A DNA stretch of 64,000 nt, taken from contig NZ_CP107836.1 in assembly GCF_036346615.1 (NCBI RefSeq), positions 6,820,001 to 6,884,000 on the forward strand, in the 5' to 3' direction. Numbering within the stretch: the stretch's first letter is position 1; each line of letters opens with the position of its first letter. The notes under the pieces were generated by a model that did no database searches, had not been told where the DNA came from, and saw nothing but the letters and a program-made list of their open reading frames with translations. Shown here piece by piece: positions 23,982-31,908 of the stretch. The DNA comes from Streptomyces sp. NBC_00523. GTDB taxonomy: Bacteria; Actinomycetota; Actinomycetes; Streptomycetales; Streptomycetaceae. The position numbers and the translations under genes are program-made.

Positions 23982-25229
23982 ATGACCTCCACCCACACCC
24001 CGGCCGGGGTCCGCGACACCGCGGGCCCCGCCCCGGTCCGCGACCTCGGCGCCGCCCTGCTCACCCCCGAGGCCCGGCGCGACCCCTACCCGCTCTACGC
24101 CCGCATGCGCCGCGAGGACCCGGTCCACCGCAGCCCTCAGGGCGTCTGGTACCTCACCCGGTACGCCGACGTCGAGGCGGCGCTCGGCGACCTGCGGCTC
24201 TCCAACGACCGGGACAGGATGACCCGGGCCTACACCGCGCTCGGCGGCGACCTCAAGGAGTTCAGCCGGCTCACCGACCGGCTCGGCCGGGTGATGAGCA
24301 ACACCGACCCGCCGGACCACGCCCGGCTCCGCAAGCTCGCCAACCGGGCGTTCACCGCCCGCCGCGTCGAGGCGCTGCGCGACCGCGTCCAGCACCTCGT
24401 GGACCGGCTCATCGACGCGGCGGTCGCCGCCGGGCCGGAGATGGAGCTGATCGAGGCGGTCGCATCGCCGCTGCCCATGTCCGTCGTCTGCGAGCTCTTC
24501 GGCATCCCCGAGGCGGACCGGCCCCGGGTCAAGGACTGGTTCCGGCGCTTCAGCCGGCTCAGCGAGGACCTGGCCAAGTCCGAGACCGCGATCGACCAGT
24601 ACGAGGACTACCTGTCCGGGCTCATCCGGCAGCGCCGTCGCGAACCGGGCGACGACCTGATCAGCGCCCTGGTCGCCACCCAGACGCACGACGACCGGCT
24701 CACCGACTCCGAACTGCTCTCCACCTGCTTCGTCCTGATCACCGCAGGCGACGAGACCACCACCCACCTCATCACCAACGCCGTGCACGCCCTGCTGCGC
24801 CACCCGGACCAGCTGGCCCGGCTGCGCGAGGACCCCGGCCTCATGCGCGGCGCCGTCGAGGAGCTGACCCGCTACGACACGGTGACGCAGGCGATCGTCA
24901 GGGTCGTCGCGCAGGACCTGGAGATCGGCGGACGGATCCTCTGCGAGGGCGAGCTGGTGTACCTCTTCCTCGGCGCCACGAACCGCGACCCGGAACGCTT
25001 CGAGGACCCCGACCGGCTCGACCTGACCCGCCCAGGCAACCGGCACCTCGGCTTCGGCCACGGGCCCCACTTCTGCCTCGGCGGCCCGCTCGCCCGGCTC
25101 CAGACGGAGGTGGCCGTCGGCACGCTGGTGCGCCGGCTCCCGGGGCTGCGGCCGGCCGACGGGGCGGAGCTGTCCTGGCGGCCCAACCCGCTGCAACGAC
25201 GGCTGCACGCCCTCCCGCTCACCTACTGA
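23982..25229 (+). CDS. Cytochrome P450, candidate Ahp-forming oxidase
   Basis: Soluble bacterial P450 of 415 residues (CYP family of actinomycete type). Visible motifs are the I-helix TAGDETTTH, the ExxR helix ELTR and the haem loop FGHGPHFCLG with the cysteine ligand. It starts 10 bases after the MbtH stop without a clear ribosome-binding site, so coupling is likely. The neighbouring synthetase predicts a Pro residue where Ahp sits in cyanopeptolin-type peptides. Oxidative conversion of Pro to the hydroxy-piperidone is the most economical role (inference); another hydroxylation of the peptide is the alternative. No ferredoxin or reductase gene is in the window. Confidence 0.93.
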   Translation: MTSTHTPAGVRDTAGPAPVRDLGAALLTPEARRDPYPLYARMRREDPVHRSPQGVWYLTRYADVEAALGDLRLSNDRDRMTRAYTALGGDLKEFSRLTDRLGRVMSNTDPPDHARLRKLANRAFTARRVEALRDRVQHLVDRLIDAAVAAGPEMELIEAVASPLPMSVVCELFGIPEADRPRVKDWFRRFSRLSEDLAKSETAIDQYEDYLSGLIRQRRREPGDDLISALVATQTHDDRLTDSELLSTCFVLITAGDETTTHLITNAVHALLRHPDQLARLREDPGLMRGAVEELTRYDTVTQAIVRVVAQDLEIGGRILCEGELVYLFLGATNRDPERFEDPDRLDLTRPGNRHLGFGHGPHFCLGGPLARLQTEVAVGTLVRRLPGLRPADGAELSWRPNPLQRRLHALPLTY

Positions 25230-25261
25230 CCATGAACGACGACCAAGGAGCAGCACCGACC

Positions 25262-26005
25262 ATGGCCCGGGAATTCCGAGTCCGCAGGCAGCAGGACCTG
25301 CCCGTCGCACCCCAGCAGGTCTGGGACGCGGTCGCCACCGCCGCCGGAAACCTCGGCTGGCTCTACCCGATGGAGATCGAACCACGCGTCGGCGGCAAGG
25401 CCACCCGGGGCGACGCCACCGTCCTGACCTGGGAGCCACCGCACCACCTCGCGCTGCGGGCCACCCAGGACGGCGGGTTCTCCAACACACTCAGCTACCG
25501 CGTCGAGCAGGCCGACGGCGGCACGAGCCACCTGCGCATGGGCATCCACTGGGTGCACACCGGCGTCGTGGACGACGCCTGGAACTGGGACGGCAAGACG
25601 GACGCGGCCGAGAAGTACGTCGACTTCCACCAGCACGCCCTCACGGAGTACCTCCGCCACTTCGCCGGGCGCCCCGCCGTGTACGTACAGGCCCACCGCC
25701 CCGAACCGACCGCCGATCCGGCCGACTTCGCCGCGCTGCGCCGCCGCCTCGGCCTCGCCGACGACGCGGCGGTCGGCGACCGGTTCACCCTCCTGGCCCC
25801 CGAGCCGGTGGAGGTGACCGTCGACTGGCTCAGCGCCGACTTCGTCGGACTGCGCGGCCCGGACGCCCTGTACCGGTTCTTCAACGGCAGCAGCTGGAAC
25901 GTACCGATCCGGCTCGGCCACCACCTGTTCGCCGAGGACGCCGACGAACAGCGGGCCACCGGGACGTGGTCCGCCTGGCTCAACGAGCCCGCCCGGGAGC
26001 GCTGA
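25262..26005 (+). CDS. SRPBCC (START/AHSA1-like) domain protein
   Basis: Protein of 247 residues. The N-terminal half (FRVRRQQDLPVAPQQVWDAV, then EPRVGGKAT and TWEPPHHLALRA) has the look of the AHSA1/SRPBCC ligand-binding fold; the C-terminal third is unassigned. I chose ATG 25262 because AAGGAG at 25245-25250 precedes it; an upstream in-frame ATG at 25232 has no ribosome-binding site. It lies 32 bases after the P450 stop and overlaps the next gene by one base, so it probably belongs to the peptide cluster. Its job is unknown; SRPBCC proteins bind hydrophobic ligands and some act as cyclases, so a role in tailoring, binding or self-protection is only a guess. Confidence 0.85.
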   Translation: MAREFRVRRQQDLPVAPQQVWDAVATAAGNLGWLYPMEIEPRVGGKATRGDATVLTWEPPHHLALRATQDGGFSNTLSYRVEQADGGTSHLRMGIHWVHTGVVDDAWNWDGKTDAAEKYVDFHQHALTEYLRHFAGRPAVYVQAHRPEPTADPADFAALRRRLGLADDAAVGDRFTLLAPEPVEVTVDWLSADFVGLRGPDALYRFFNGSSWNVPIRLGHHLFAEDADEQRATGTWSAWLNEPARER

Positions 26006-26205
26006 TGGAAACCTCCGCCCGGACCCTGCTGTTCGCCGCCGAACTCATCGAGGAGAACGGCACGTACACCCTCGTCGTGGAGGACGTGGACAAGGGCACC
26101 GTCCAGTCCACACCGGTCCCCAAGGCGATGGTCGACAAACTCCCGGTCTTCCTCGCGGCCCTCACCGCCCGACTCGGCCCGGTCCAACCGCGCCGAGGCT
26201 GGTAG
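26005..26205 (+). CDS. Small hypothetical protein, last gene of the cluster
   Basis: A 66-residue protein, not recognised. Its start ATG overlaps the SRPBCC stop (TGATG), which indicates translational coupling. The sequence has an amphipathic start (TLLFAAELIEEN), a beta-like YTLVVEDVDKGTV stretch and a C-terminal helix (MVDKLPVFLAALTARL). There is no signal peptide and no cysteine. The longer in-frame start at 25966 would lie inside the preceding gene and is less likely. Confidence 0.7.
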   Translation: METSARTLLFAAELIEENGTYTLVVEDVDKGTVQSTPVPKAMVDKLPVFLAALTARLGPVQPRRGW

Positions 26206-26250
26206 CCGGGCCGCCTCGGCGGTGCCGCTCCCCCGGATATCGTCTACCGC

Positions 26251-26940
26251 ATGGATCAGATCCACCACAACTCCGGGCGGAGCGCCCCGGAACACAGGGT
26301 GGCCGACGACACTCCGGACTCCCTGCCCGACCACCAGTGGATCGCCGTCCCCGGGGCCACGTACGAAGGGCTCTTCGACGCCCTGGGCCTGCACCACCGC
26401 ATCCCCTGCACCCTCGCCACGGGGCTCGCCGCCGCCGAGCACGACTCCGTGGACGTCACGGGCCCGAACGGCACGCGGCAGACGGCGTACCGCGTCTTCG
26501 TCACCCCGGAGCTGGACGGCTGGCGGCTCATCTACGCGGACAGTGCGTTGACGCCCACAATCTGGGAGTTCGGAGCCACCATCGAACGCCTCAGCGCGGC
26601 CTGCGGGCAGGCGCAGTTCTTCTCCCAGGACGAGCACAGCGACTCGATGATCTGGGCGGTCGCGATCAACGGTGTGCTGCGCCGCAGGTACTGGCGCAAT
26701 GAGACCCCCGAGTGGACGGGGGAGCCCATGGAGTGGGAGGCACCCCTCGACGACGCTCCCGCCGAGGAGGACTCGCCGCCCCACGCCACCGCGGAATGCG
26801 ACACCAACGCGGCGGCCTGGGCGCTCTCCACCGTCCCCGAGGACGTCGACGCCGGCACCACCCTGCGGGGTCACGGCTGGCTCGCCGTCACCCGCCCCGA
26901 TGTCAGCCACACCGCATTTCCCGGGGCGCTTCGTATCTAG
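26251..26940 (+). CDS. Hypothetical protein
   Basis: A 229-residue soluble protein of a type common in Streptomyces; no family recognised. It contains a central YRVFVTPELDGWRLIYAD / FSQDEHSDSMIWAVAINGVLRR region that looks like an immunity- or monitor-type alpha/beta fold, an acidic linker, and a C-terminal GHGWLAVTRP segment. There is no clear ribosome-binding site before ATG 26251. It is 45 bases after the 66-aa gene on the same strand; whether it belongs to the peptide cluster is unclear. It is followed by a hairpin terminator facing the GH32 gene. Confidence 0.75.
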   Translation: MDQIHHNSGRSAPEHRVADDTPDSLPDHQWIAVPGATYEGLFDALGLHHRIPCTLATGLAAAEHDSVDVTGPNGTRQTAYRVFVTPELDGWRLIYADSALTPTIWEFGATIERLSAACGQAQFFSQDEHSDSMIWAVAINGVLRRRYWRNETPEWTGEPMEWEAPLDDAPAEEDSPPHATAECDTNAAAWALSTVPEDVDAGTTLRGHGWLAVTRPDVSHTAFPGALRI

Positions 26941-26970
26941 CGGCTGCGCATCGCCCCGGCAGACGCCTGC

Positions 26971-26994
26971 GGGCCCCCGGTGTGCCGGGGGCCC
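26971..26994. terminator. Bidirectional hairpin terminator
   Basis: A perfect 10-bp GC stem (GGGCCCCCGG / CCGGGGGCCC) with a TGTG loop lies between two convergent genes (the hypothetical ending at 26940 and the GH32 gene ending at 27010). There is no U-tract, as is usual in Streptomyces. Confidence 0.75.
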
Positions 26995-27009
26995 GGTCCG
27001 GGGGAGTGG

Positions 27010-29439
27010 TCAGCTGATCCTCAGGTGCTGGGCGATGACGTTCCCGTTGTAGGCGTTCACACCGAACCGGCCGCTGCCGTAGGTGGCGTCGGTGGTGTCG
27101 ATGACCGGTGTGGCGTCGTCGCCGAGCCATACCCGTATCCGGTCACCTTCGGCGCGCACCTTCACGTGGTAGGTCCGGCCCTCGGTGATGGCGGTGTCGT
27201 GGGTGGCCAGGTCCTTGCCGGGGCGCCACAGCTTCACCTGGCCCTTGGTGTCCAGGGTCGCGGTGTATCCCTCGCCCTTGTCGTTGGCCCGGAAGGTCAG
27301 ACCGGTCGCGGTGCCGTTGGTGACGGAGAGGTCGCCCTCGTAGGTGAAGTCCTCACCCGTCCGCGCGCTCAGATAGAAGCCGTCCCCCGAGGAACTGCCG
27401 TGCAGACCGTCGGCGGCCGTGGTCCAGTTCCCGCCCGTGGTGGCCCACTTGGCGGTGGGGAAGGCGTCGAGTCCTGTGCCGCCCGTGTTCAGGTTCTGGA
27501 GCGTCGCGCTGCCGTTGAAGACGTTGGCTCCGTACCGGCCGCCGGTGTAGGCGTCGTCGGTCGCGTCGATGACGGGGTCGGTGCCGTTGTCCAGGAAGAC
27601 CCGGATGCGATTGTCCTCGGTGGTCACCTTGAGGTGGTGGGTGCTGTCCGCCGTGACGGGGGTGTCGTACGTGGCGATGTCCCGGCCGGGACGCCACAGC
27701 TTGACCTTGCCCTCCTTGTCGATGTTGGCGGTGTACCCCTCGCCCTTGTCATTGGCGCGGAAGGTGAGACCGGCCGCCTGGGCGGTGCCCAGGGACACAT
27801 CGCCCTGGTAGACGCCGTCGGCCGCCGTCCGCGTACTGAGGTAGAAGCCGTTCCCGGAGCCCCGCCCCTGCTTGCCGCCCGACACATCGGTCCAGTTGCC
27901 GCTGACGGCGTTCCACCGGTCGCCCAGGTCGGTGTCGAGCGTCGACTGACCCGTGCCCCAGCTGGAGTTGAGCCGGCGGAAGACGGCACTGTCCAGCTTG
28001 GCCGTGCCGCCCTCGGCGTACAGTCGGATGCCCTGGCTGTCGGCGCCGGAGTCGAAGTTGACGTTGTCCGAGAGGGAGTACGTGCCGCCGTCGGCGAAGA
28101 CCTCCAACTGGCCGCGGTCCACCAGCAGGCGCAGCTTCAGCTTGCCGTTCTCCAGGCCGACCGGGTGGCCGTCCAGGGTGCCCGCCGCCTTGTCGTAGAC
28201 CACCGTGCGGTCGGCGGTGTTGTCGCTGCGGACGTGCAGGCCGAACGCGATCTTCCGCGCCGTCGACTTGCTCACGTCGACCGTGGCGCTGATCTCGTAC
28301 GTGTCGGCCCGGACGCCCTTGAAGGGGTTGGCGCCGCCCTCCTTGACCTTCTGCTTCTTCAAGGTCTTGCCGCCGGAGGCGAGGGACGACAGCTCGTCCA
28401 CCGGTGTACGGGTGATCCGGAGGCCCTCCGGCGTGCTGATCAGGCCGAGCTGGGCGGGGAAGGTGGCGTTGCCGGTCCAGGTGCTGCCGACGTTGCCGCC
28501 CTGCCAGGCCATCTGGACGACGCGCCCGTCCGGGGCGTTCTGGAAGGTCTCGGCCGCGTAGAACGTGCCGCCCGCGTAGGCGGTGCCGAAGTCCATCGGA
28601 TGGGGGGCGGGGTTGTCCGCGTGGAACCCGGTGCCGTCGAAGTCACCCACCACGTACGTGCCGGACGCGGTGGTGAGCACCCACTTCTTGCGGTTCGGGT
28701 CGCCGTCGACCGGGACCTGGAACAGGTCGGGGCACTCGAACAGCCAGTCCGCGGAATAGCGGCTGGAGTGCGTCCAGTCGAGCAGGTTGGGCGAGGTGTA
28801 GATCTCGACGCCGTTGCCGTGGTTGTCGGCGTCGTTCTCCGACCACACCACCATGACCCACTGCTTGTGCGCGGCGTCCCAGGCCACCTTGGGGTCGCGG
28901 CTCTGGACCGGGATGGTGATGCGCTTGCGGCCCTTGTCGTACGCCTGGAACGTCTTGCCGTTGTCATTGCTGTAGTAGACGCTGACGCCGTCGGTGTTCG
29001 CGAAGACCACGATGGGGTCGTCGGCACCCGTCTTCAGACCCGAGGTGTTGTCCTTGTCGACCACGCCGCCGCCGGAGAACAGCGTGCCCGGGTGCACGTC
29101 CGGTTCCAGGGCGATCGGCTTCTGCGTCCAGTGGACCAGGTCCTTGCTGGTGGCGTGGCCCCAGTGCATGGTGTCCCAGGCCAGCCCGTGCGGGTTGTGC
29201 TGGTAGAAGAAGTGGTACTCGCCGTTGGCGTACACCAGGCCGTTCGGGTCGTTCATCCAGCCCTGCTGGGAGCTGAAGTGGAACTGCCCGCGATACGCCT
29301 CGGTGTACGTCGTGGGCTGGTACGGGAACTCGGGGTAGTTCCACACCTCGCCCGCGGACGCCGGCGAGGCCGACAGCAGCGGGGTCAGGCCGAGCGCCAG
29401 GGCGATCACCAACGCCTGGGCTCTGCGGCGTACACGCAT
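27010..29439 (-). CDS. Secreted GH32 fructan hydrolase (levanase/inulinase)
   Basis: An 809-residue secreted glycoside hydrolase family 32 enzyme that releases fructose from fructans or sucrose. It has a signal peptide MRVRRRAQ plus hydrophobic core, with likely cleavage after ASPASA (residue 29). The catalytic set is visible: WMNDPNG with the nucleophile Asp near residue 64, an SRDP transition-state motif and FECPD with the acid/base Glu. A GH32 C-terminal beta-sandwich follows, then two tandem copies of a jellyroll-like (LamG/DUF1080-type) domain sharing GFYLS-RT, TGLTFRANDKGEGYTA and VKLWRPG. The start at 29439 is set by the signal peptide; the frame stays open further up but the extra residues are implausible. 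It is divergent from the sugar importer and shares its operator. Confidence 0.93.
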   Translation of the reverse strand: MRVRRRAQALVIALALGLTPLLSASPASAGEVWNYPEFPYQPTTYTEAYRGQFHFSSQQGWMNDPNGLVYANGEYHFFYQHNPHGLAWDTMHWGHATSKDLVHWTQKPIALEPDVHPGTLFSGGGVVDKDNTSGLKTGADDPIVVFANTDGVSVYYSNDNGKTFQAYDKGRKRITIPVQSRDPKVAWDAAHKQWVMVVWSENDADNHGNGVEIYTSPNLLDWTHSSRYSADWLFECPDLFQVPVDGDPNRKKWVLTTASGTYVVGDFDGTGFHADNPAPHPMDFGTAYAGGTFYAAETFQNAPDGRVVQMAWQGGNVGSTWTGNATFPAQLGLISTPEGLRITRTPVDELSSLASGGKTLKKQKVKEGGANPFKGVRADTYEISATVDVSKSTARKIAFGLHVRSDNTADRTVVYDKAAGTLDGHPVGLENGKLKLRLLVDRGQLEVFADGGTYSLSDNVNFDSGADSQGIRLYAEGGTAKLDSAVFRRLNSSWGTGQSTLDTDLGDRWNAVSGNWTDVSGGKQGRGSGNGFYLSTRTAADGVYQGDVSLGTAQAAGLTFRANDKGEGYTANIDKEGKVKLWRPGRDIATYDTPVTADSTHHLKVTTEDNRIRVFLDNGTDPVIDATDDAYTGGRYGANVFNGSATLQNLNTGGTGLDAFPTAKWATTGGNWTTAADGLHGSSSGDGFYLSARTGEDFTYEGDLSVTNGTATGLTFRANDKGEGYTATLDTKGQVKLWRPGKDLATHDTAITEGRTYHVKVRAEGDRIRVWLGDDATPVIDTTDATYGSGRFGVNAYNGNVIAQHLRIS

Positions 29440-29505
29440 ATCTCTCGCTCCGGTTCTGCCGCGACACGAGTGTCGAAGCGGCTGTGGTGGGGCGGCCAGC
29501 GGATA

Positions 29506-29519
29506 TGTCAACGCTGACA
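29506..29519 (-). promoter_or_regulatory. LacI-type operator upstream of GH32 gene
   Basis: A palindrome with central CG; on the minus strand it reads TGTCAGCGTTGACA, 66 bases before the GH32 start. The same 14-mer in the same orientation precedes the importer operon (29806-29819). It contains a TTGACA hexamer usable as a -35 box. The likely ligand is the LacI regulator encoded at 32860. Confidence 0.8.
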
Positions 29520-29805
29520 CGGTGAATCGCGACCGATGATGTGCGGCCGGTATCCGGGGGTCAACACACCGGACACGACCCGGAATTAATCCGGTCCTCC
29601 GGCGCGGGTGGCCGGATGATGCGGGATGCGCCGATCGTGAGATTTTCCGGGGCGCACTTGCTGCGGTTCGGGCCGTTTCGGGTGCCTGCCCTGCCGGGTG
29701 GGGAGCGGTCACCGCACCCACGGGAGAAGGGTCCTGCCGGAATTATCGGCGGCTTCTCCATTGACGGCGGGCGTCCGGCCGTCCAACATCCTCGGTACGA
29801 GCCGC

Positions 29806-29819
29806 TGTCAGCGTTGACA
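29806..29819 (+). promoter_or_regulatory. LacI-type operator upstream of importer operon
   Basis: TGTCAGCGTTGACA, identical to the minus-strand site in front of the GH32 gene, lies 77 bases before the lipoprotein start. Its right half is a TTGACA -35-like box, so a bound repressor would block the promoter. Confidence 0.8.
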
Positions 29820-29896
29820 TTCAGTCCGCCGGGGCGGCTCGGCCCGAGGCCGCACGGGCCCACGTAATCCGTCATCCCTTCGCACGAGGAGCCGAA

Positions 29897-30901
29897 ATGC
29901 CCCGAAGAATGCTGTTCGCCGCCGCCACCATCGTCACCATATGTGCTCTCACGCTCACCGGGTGTGGGTCCGGCTCCGGTTCCTCGGGCAAGGACGGCGG
30001 CAAGGTGAAGGTCGGCCTGATCACCAAGACCGACACCAACCCCTTCTTCGTCAAGATGCGCGAGGGCGCCCAGAAGGAGGCCAAGAAGAAGGGCGTGGAG
30101 CTCACCACGGCCGCCGGCAAGTACGACGGTGACAACGCCGGACAGGTCACCGCGCTGGAGAACATGGTCTCCGCGGGCGTCAAGGGCATCCTGATCACCC
30201 CCAACGACTCCAAGGCCATCGTCCCCGCGCTGGCGAAGGCCCGCGCCAAGGGCGTCCTGGTGATCGCCCTGGACACCCCGCCGGAGCCCCAGTCCGCCGC
30301 CGACGCGCTGTTCGCCACCGACAACGTCAAGGCGGGCAAGCTCATCGGCGCCTACGCCAAGGCCGCCATGCAGGGCAAGGAGGTCAAGATCGCCACCATG
30401 GACCTGTCGCCCGGCGTCTCCGTCGGCGTCCAGCGCCACCAGGGATTCATGGAGGGCTACGGCATCACCGACAAGGACTCCGCCCTGGTGTGTTCCCAGG
30501 ACACCGGCGGTGACCGTGCCAAGGGCCAGACCGCGATGGAGAACTGCCTCCAGAAGGCCCCCGACATCAACCTCGTCTACGCCATCAACGAGCCGGCCGC
30601 CCTCGGCGCGTACACCGCCATCAAGGCCAAGGGCCGGGAGAAGGACGTCATGATCGTCACCATCGACGGCGGCTGCGAGGGCGTCGCCGCGGTCAAGGAC
30701 GGCAGGATCGCCGCCACTTCGCAGCAGTACCCCCTCAAGATGGCCGCCGACGGCGTGGCCGCGATCGTGGACTACGCCAAGACCGGCAAGAAGGCCGGCG
30801 GCTACACCGACACGGGCGTCCAGCTGATCGCGGACAAGGCGCAGCCGGGCGTCGACTCCAAGGACGCCGGCTTCGGCATCGACAACTGCTGGGGGAAGTA
30901 A
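29897..30901 (+). CDS. Sugar ABC transporter substrate-binding lipoprotein
   Basis: A 334-residue periplasmic-binding-protein type 1 (ribose/fructose-binding, FrcB-like) anchored outside the cell as a lipoprotein: basic start, hydrophobic stretch and lipobox LTGC with Cys23, followed by a Gly/Ser linker. The ligand domain begins KVGLITKTDTNPFFVKMREG and includes the SAGVKGILITPNDS hinge region typical of the family. AGGAG lies about 7 bases before ATG 29897. It is first in the operon with permease and ATPase; the GH32 neighbour and shared operator suggest fructose as ligand. Confidence 0.93.
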   Translation: MPRRMLFAAATIVTICALTLTGCGSGSGSSGKDGGKVKVGLITKTDTNPFFVKMREGAQKEAKKKGVELTTAAGKYDGDNAGQVTALENMVSAGVKGILITPNDSKAIVPALAKARAKGVLVIALDTPPEPQSAADALFATDNVKAGKLIGAYAKAAMQGKEVKIATMDLSPGVSVGVQRHQGFMEGYGITDKDSALVCSQDTGGDRAKGQTAMENCLQKAPDINLVYAINEPAALGAYTAIKAKGREKDVMIVTIDGGCEGVAAVKDGRIAATSQQYPLKMAADGVAAIVDYAKTGKKAGGYTDTGVQLIADKAQPGVDSKDAGFGIDNCWGK

Positions 30902-30906
30902 CCCCG

Positions 30907-31908
30907 ATGACCACCTCCACCGCCTCGGCGCTGTACTCCGGCGCCAAGGAACCCACCACGCTGCGCCGCATCCTGATGGCGCCCGCGGCGGGACCCTTGG
31001 GTGCCCTGATCCTCGCCTCGGTCGTCTTCGCGCTGAGCAGCGACGAATTCCTGACCGGCGGCAACTTCTCGCTGATCCTGCAACAGGTGATGGTCGTCGG
31101 CACGCTGGCGATCGGCCAGACCCTGATCATCCTCACCGCCGGCATCGACCTGTCGGTCGGCGCGGTGATGGCCTTCGGCGGGATCGTGATGGCCAAGCTG
31201 GCCGTCAGCAGCCCGCTGCCCGCACCGCTCGCGATCCTGGCCGGCGTCCTCGTCTGCGGGGCCTTCGGACTGGCCAACGGCCTGCTCGTACGGCTCGTGC
31301 CGCTCCCGCCGTTCATCGTCACCCTGGGCATGCTCAACGTCGCCTTCGCGCTGACGCACATCTTCTCCGAGGAGCAGACCGTCACCGGCCTGCCCAGCTC
31401 GCTCACGGCGCTCGGGGAGACCTTCCCGCTGGGCACCACCGACGTTACCTACGGCTCCCTGCTCACCGTCTTCCTCTTCCTGGGCTTCGCCTACGCGCTC
31501 GGCAACACCGCCTGGGGGCAGCACGTCTACGCCCTGGGCAACAGTGCCGAGAGCGCCCGCCTCAACGGCATCCGCGTCTCCCGGCTCACCATCTCGCTCT
31601 ACACGGTGGCCGGTCTCGTCTACGGGATCGCGGCCCTGCTGCTGGTCTCCCGCACCGGTGTGGGAGACCCGCAGGCCGGCCAGACGGAGAACCTGGACAG
31701 CATCACGGCCGTGGTGCTCGGCGGCACCAGCCTGTTCGGCGGGCGCGGCACGGTCCTTGGCACGTTCGTGGGCGTCCTCATCGTCGGCGTCTTCCGCAAC
31801 GGCCTCCAGCTGCTCGGGGTCTCCTCCGTCTACCAGACCCTGGTCACCGGCGTGCTGGTGATCCTGGCCGTGACGATCGACCAGTTCTCCCGGAAGAAGG
31901 GCCGATGA
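30907..31908 (+). CDS. Sugar ABC transporter permease
   Basis: A 333-residue integral membrane protein of the ribose/fructose permease family (RbsC/FrcC-like). Multiple hydrophobic segments are visible, with the family signatures LTAGIDLSVGAVMAF and TAVVLGGTSLFGGRGTVLGTF. It starts 5 bases after the binding-protein stop and overlaps the ATPase start by 4 bases (ATGA), so the three subunits are co-translated. It forms the membrane channel for the sugar bound by the preceding lipoprotein. Confidence 0.95.
   Translation: MTTSTASALYSGAKEPTTLRRILMAPAAGPLGALILASVVFALSSDEFLTGGNFSLILQQVMVVGTLAIGQTLIILTAGIDLSVGAVMAFGGIVMAKLAVSSPLPAPLAILAGVLVCGAFGLANGLLVRLVPLPPFIVTLGMLNVAFALTHIFSEEQTVTGLPSSLTALGETFPLGTTDVTYGSLLTVFLFLGFAYALGNTAWGQHVYALGNSAESARLNGIRVSRLTISLYTVAGLVYGIAALLLVSRTGVGDPQAGQTENLDSITAVVLGGTSLFGGRGTVLGTFVGVLIVGVFRNGLQLLGVSSVYQTLVTGVLVILAVTIDQFSRKKGR

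Larger units (their letters stand above)
29440..29896. promoter_or_regulatory. Divergent control region, fructan locus
   Basis: 457 bases between the GH32 gene and the importer operon without a convincing gene. It holds the two matching operators near its two ends, one per gene, and a small CCGGA/TCCGG inverted repeat near 29580. No clear -10 boxes were identified. The base composition is a little more AT-rich than the flanking genes. Confidence 0.75.

Noticed and set aside
20915..24064. Long minus-strand open frame under the end of the synthetase and MbtH gene
   Set aside because: Mirror of the strongly supported NRPS, TE and MbtH coding sequence; no ribosome-binding site or recognisable motif.
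29440..29721. N-terminal extension of the GH32 protein by 94 residues
   Set aside because: It would put the signal peptide inside the protein and include the operator; the ATG at 29439 directly precedes a proper signal peptide.
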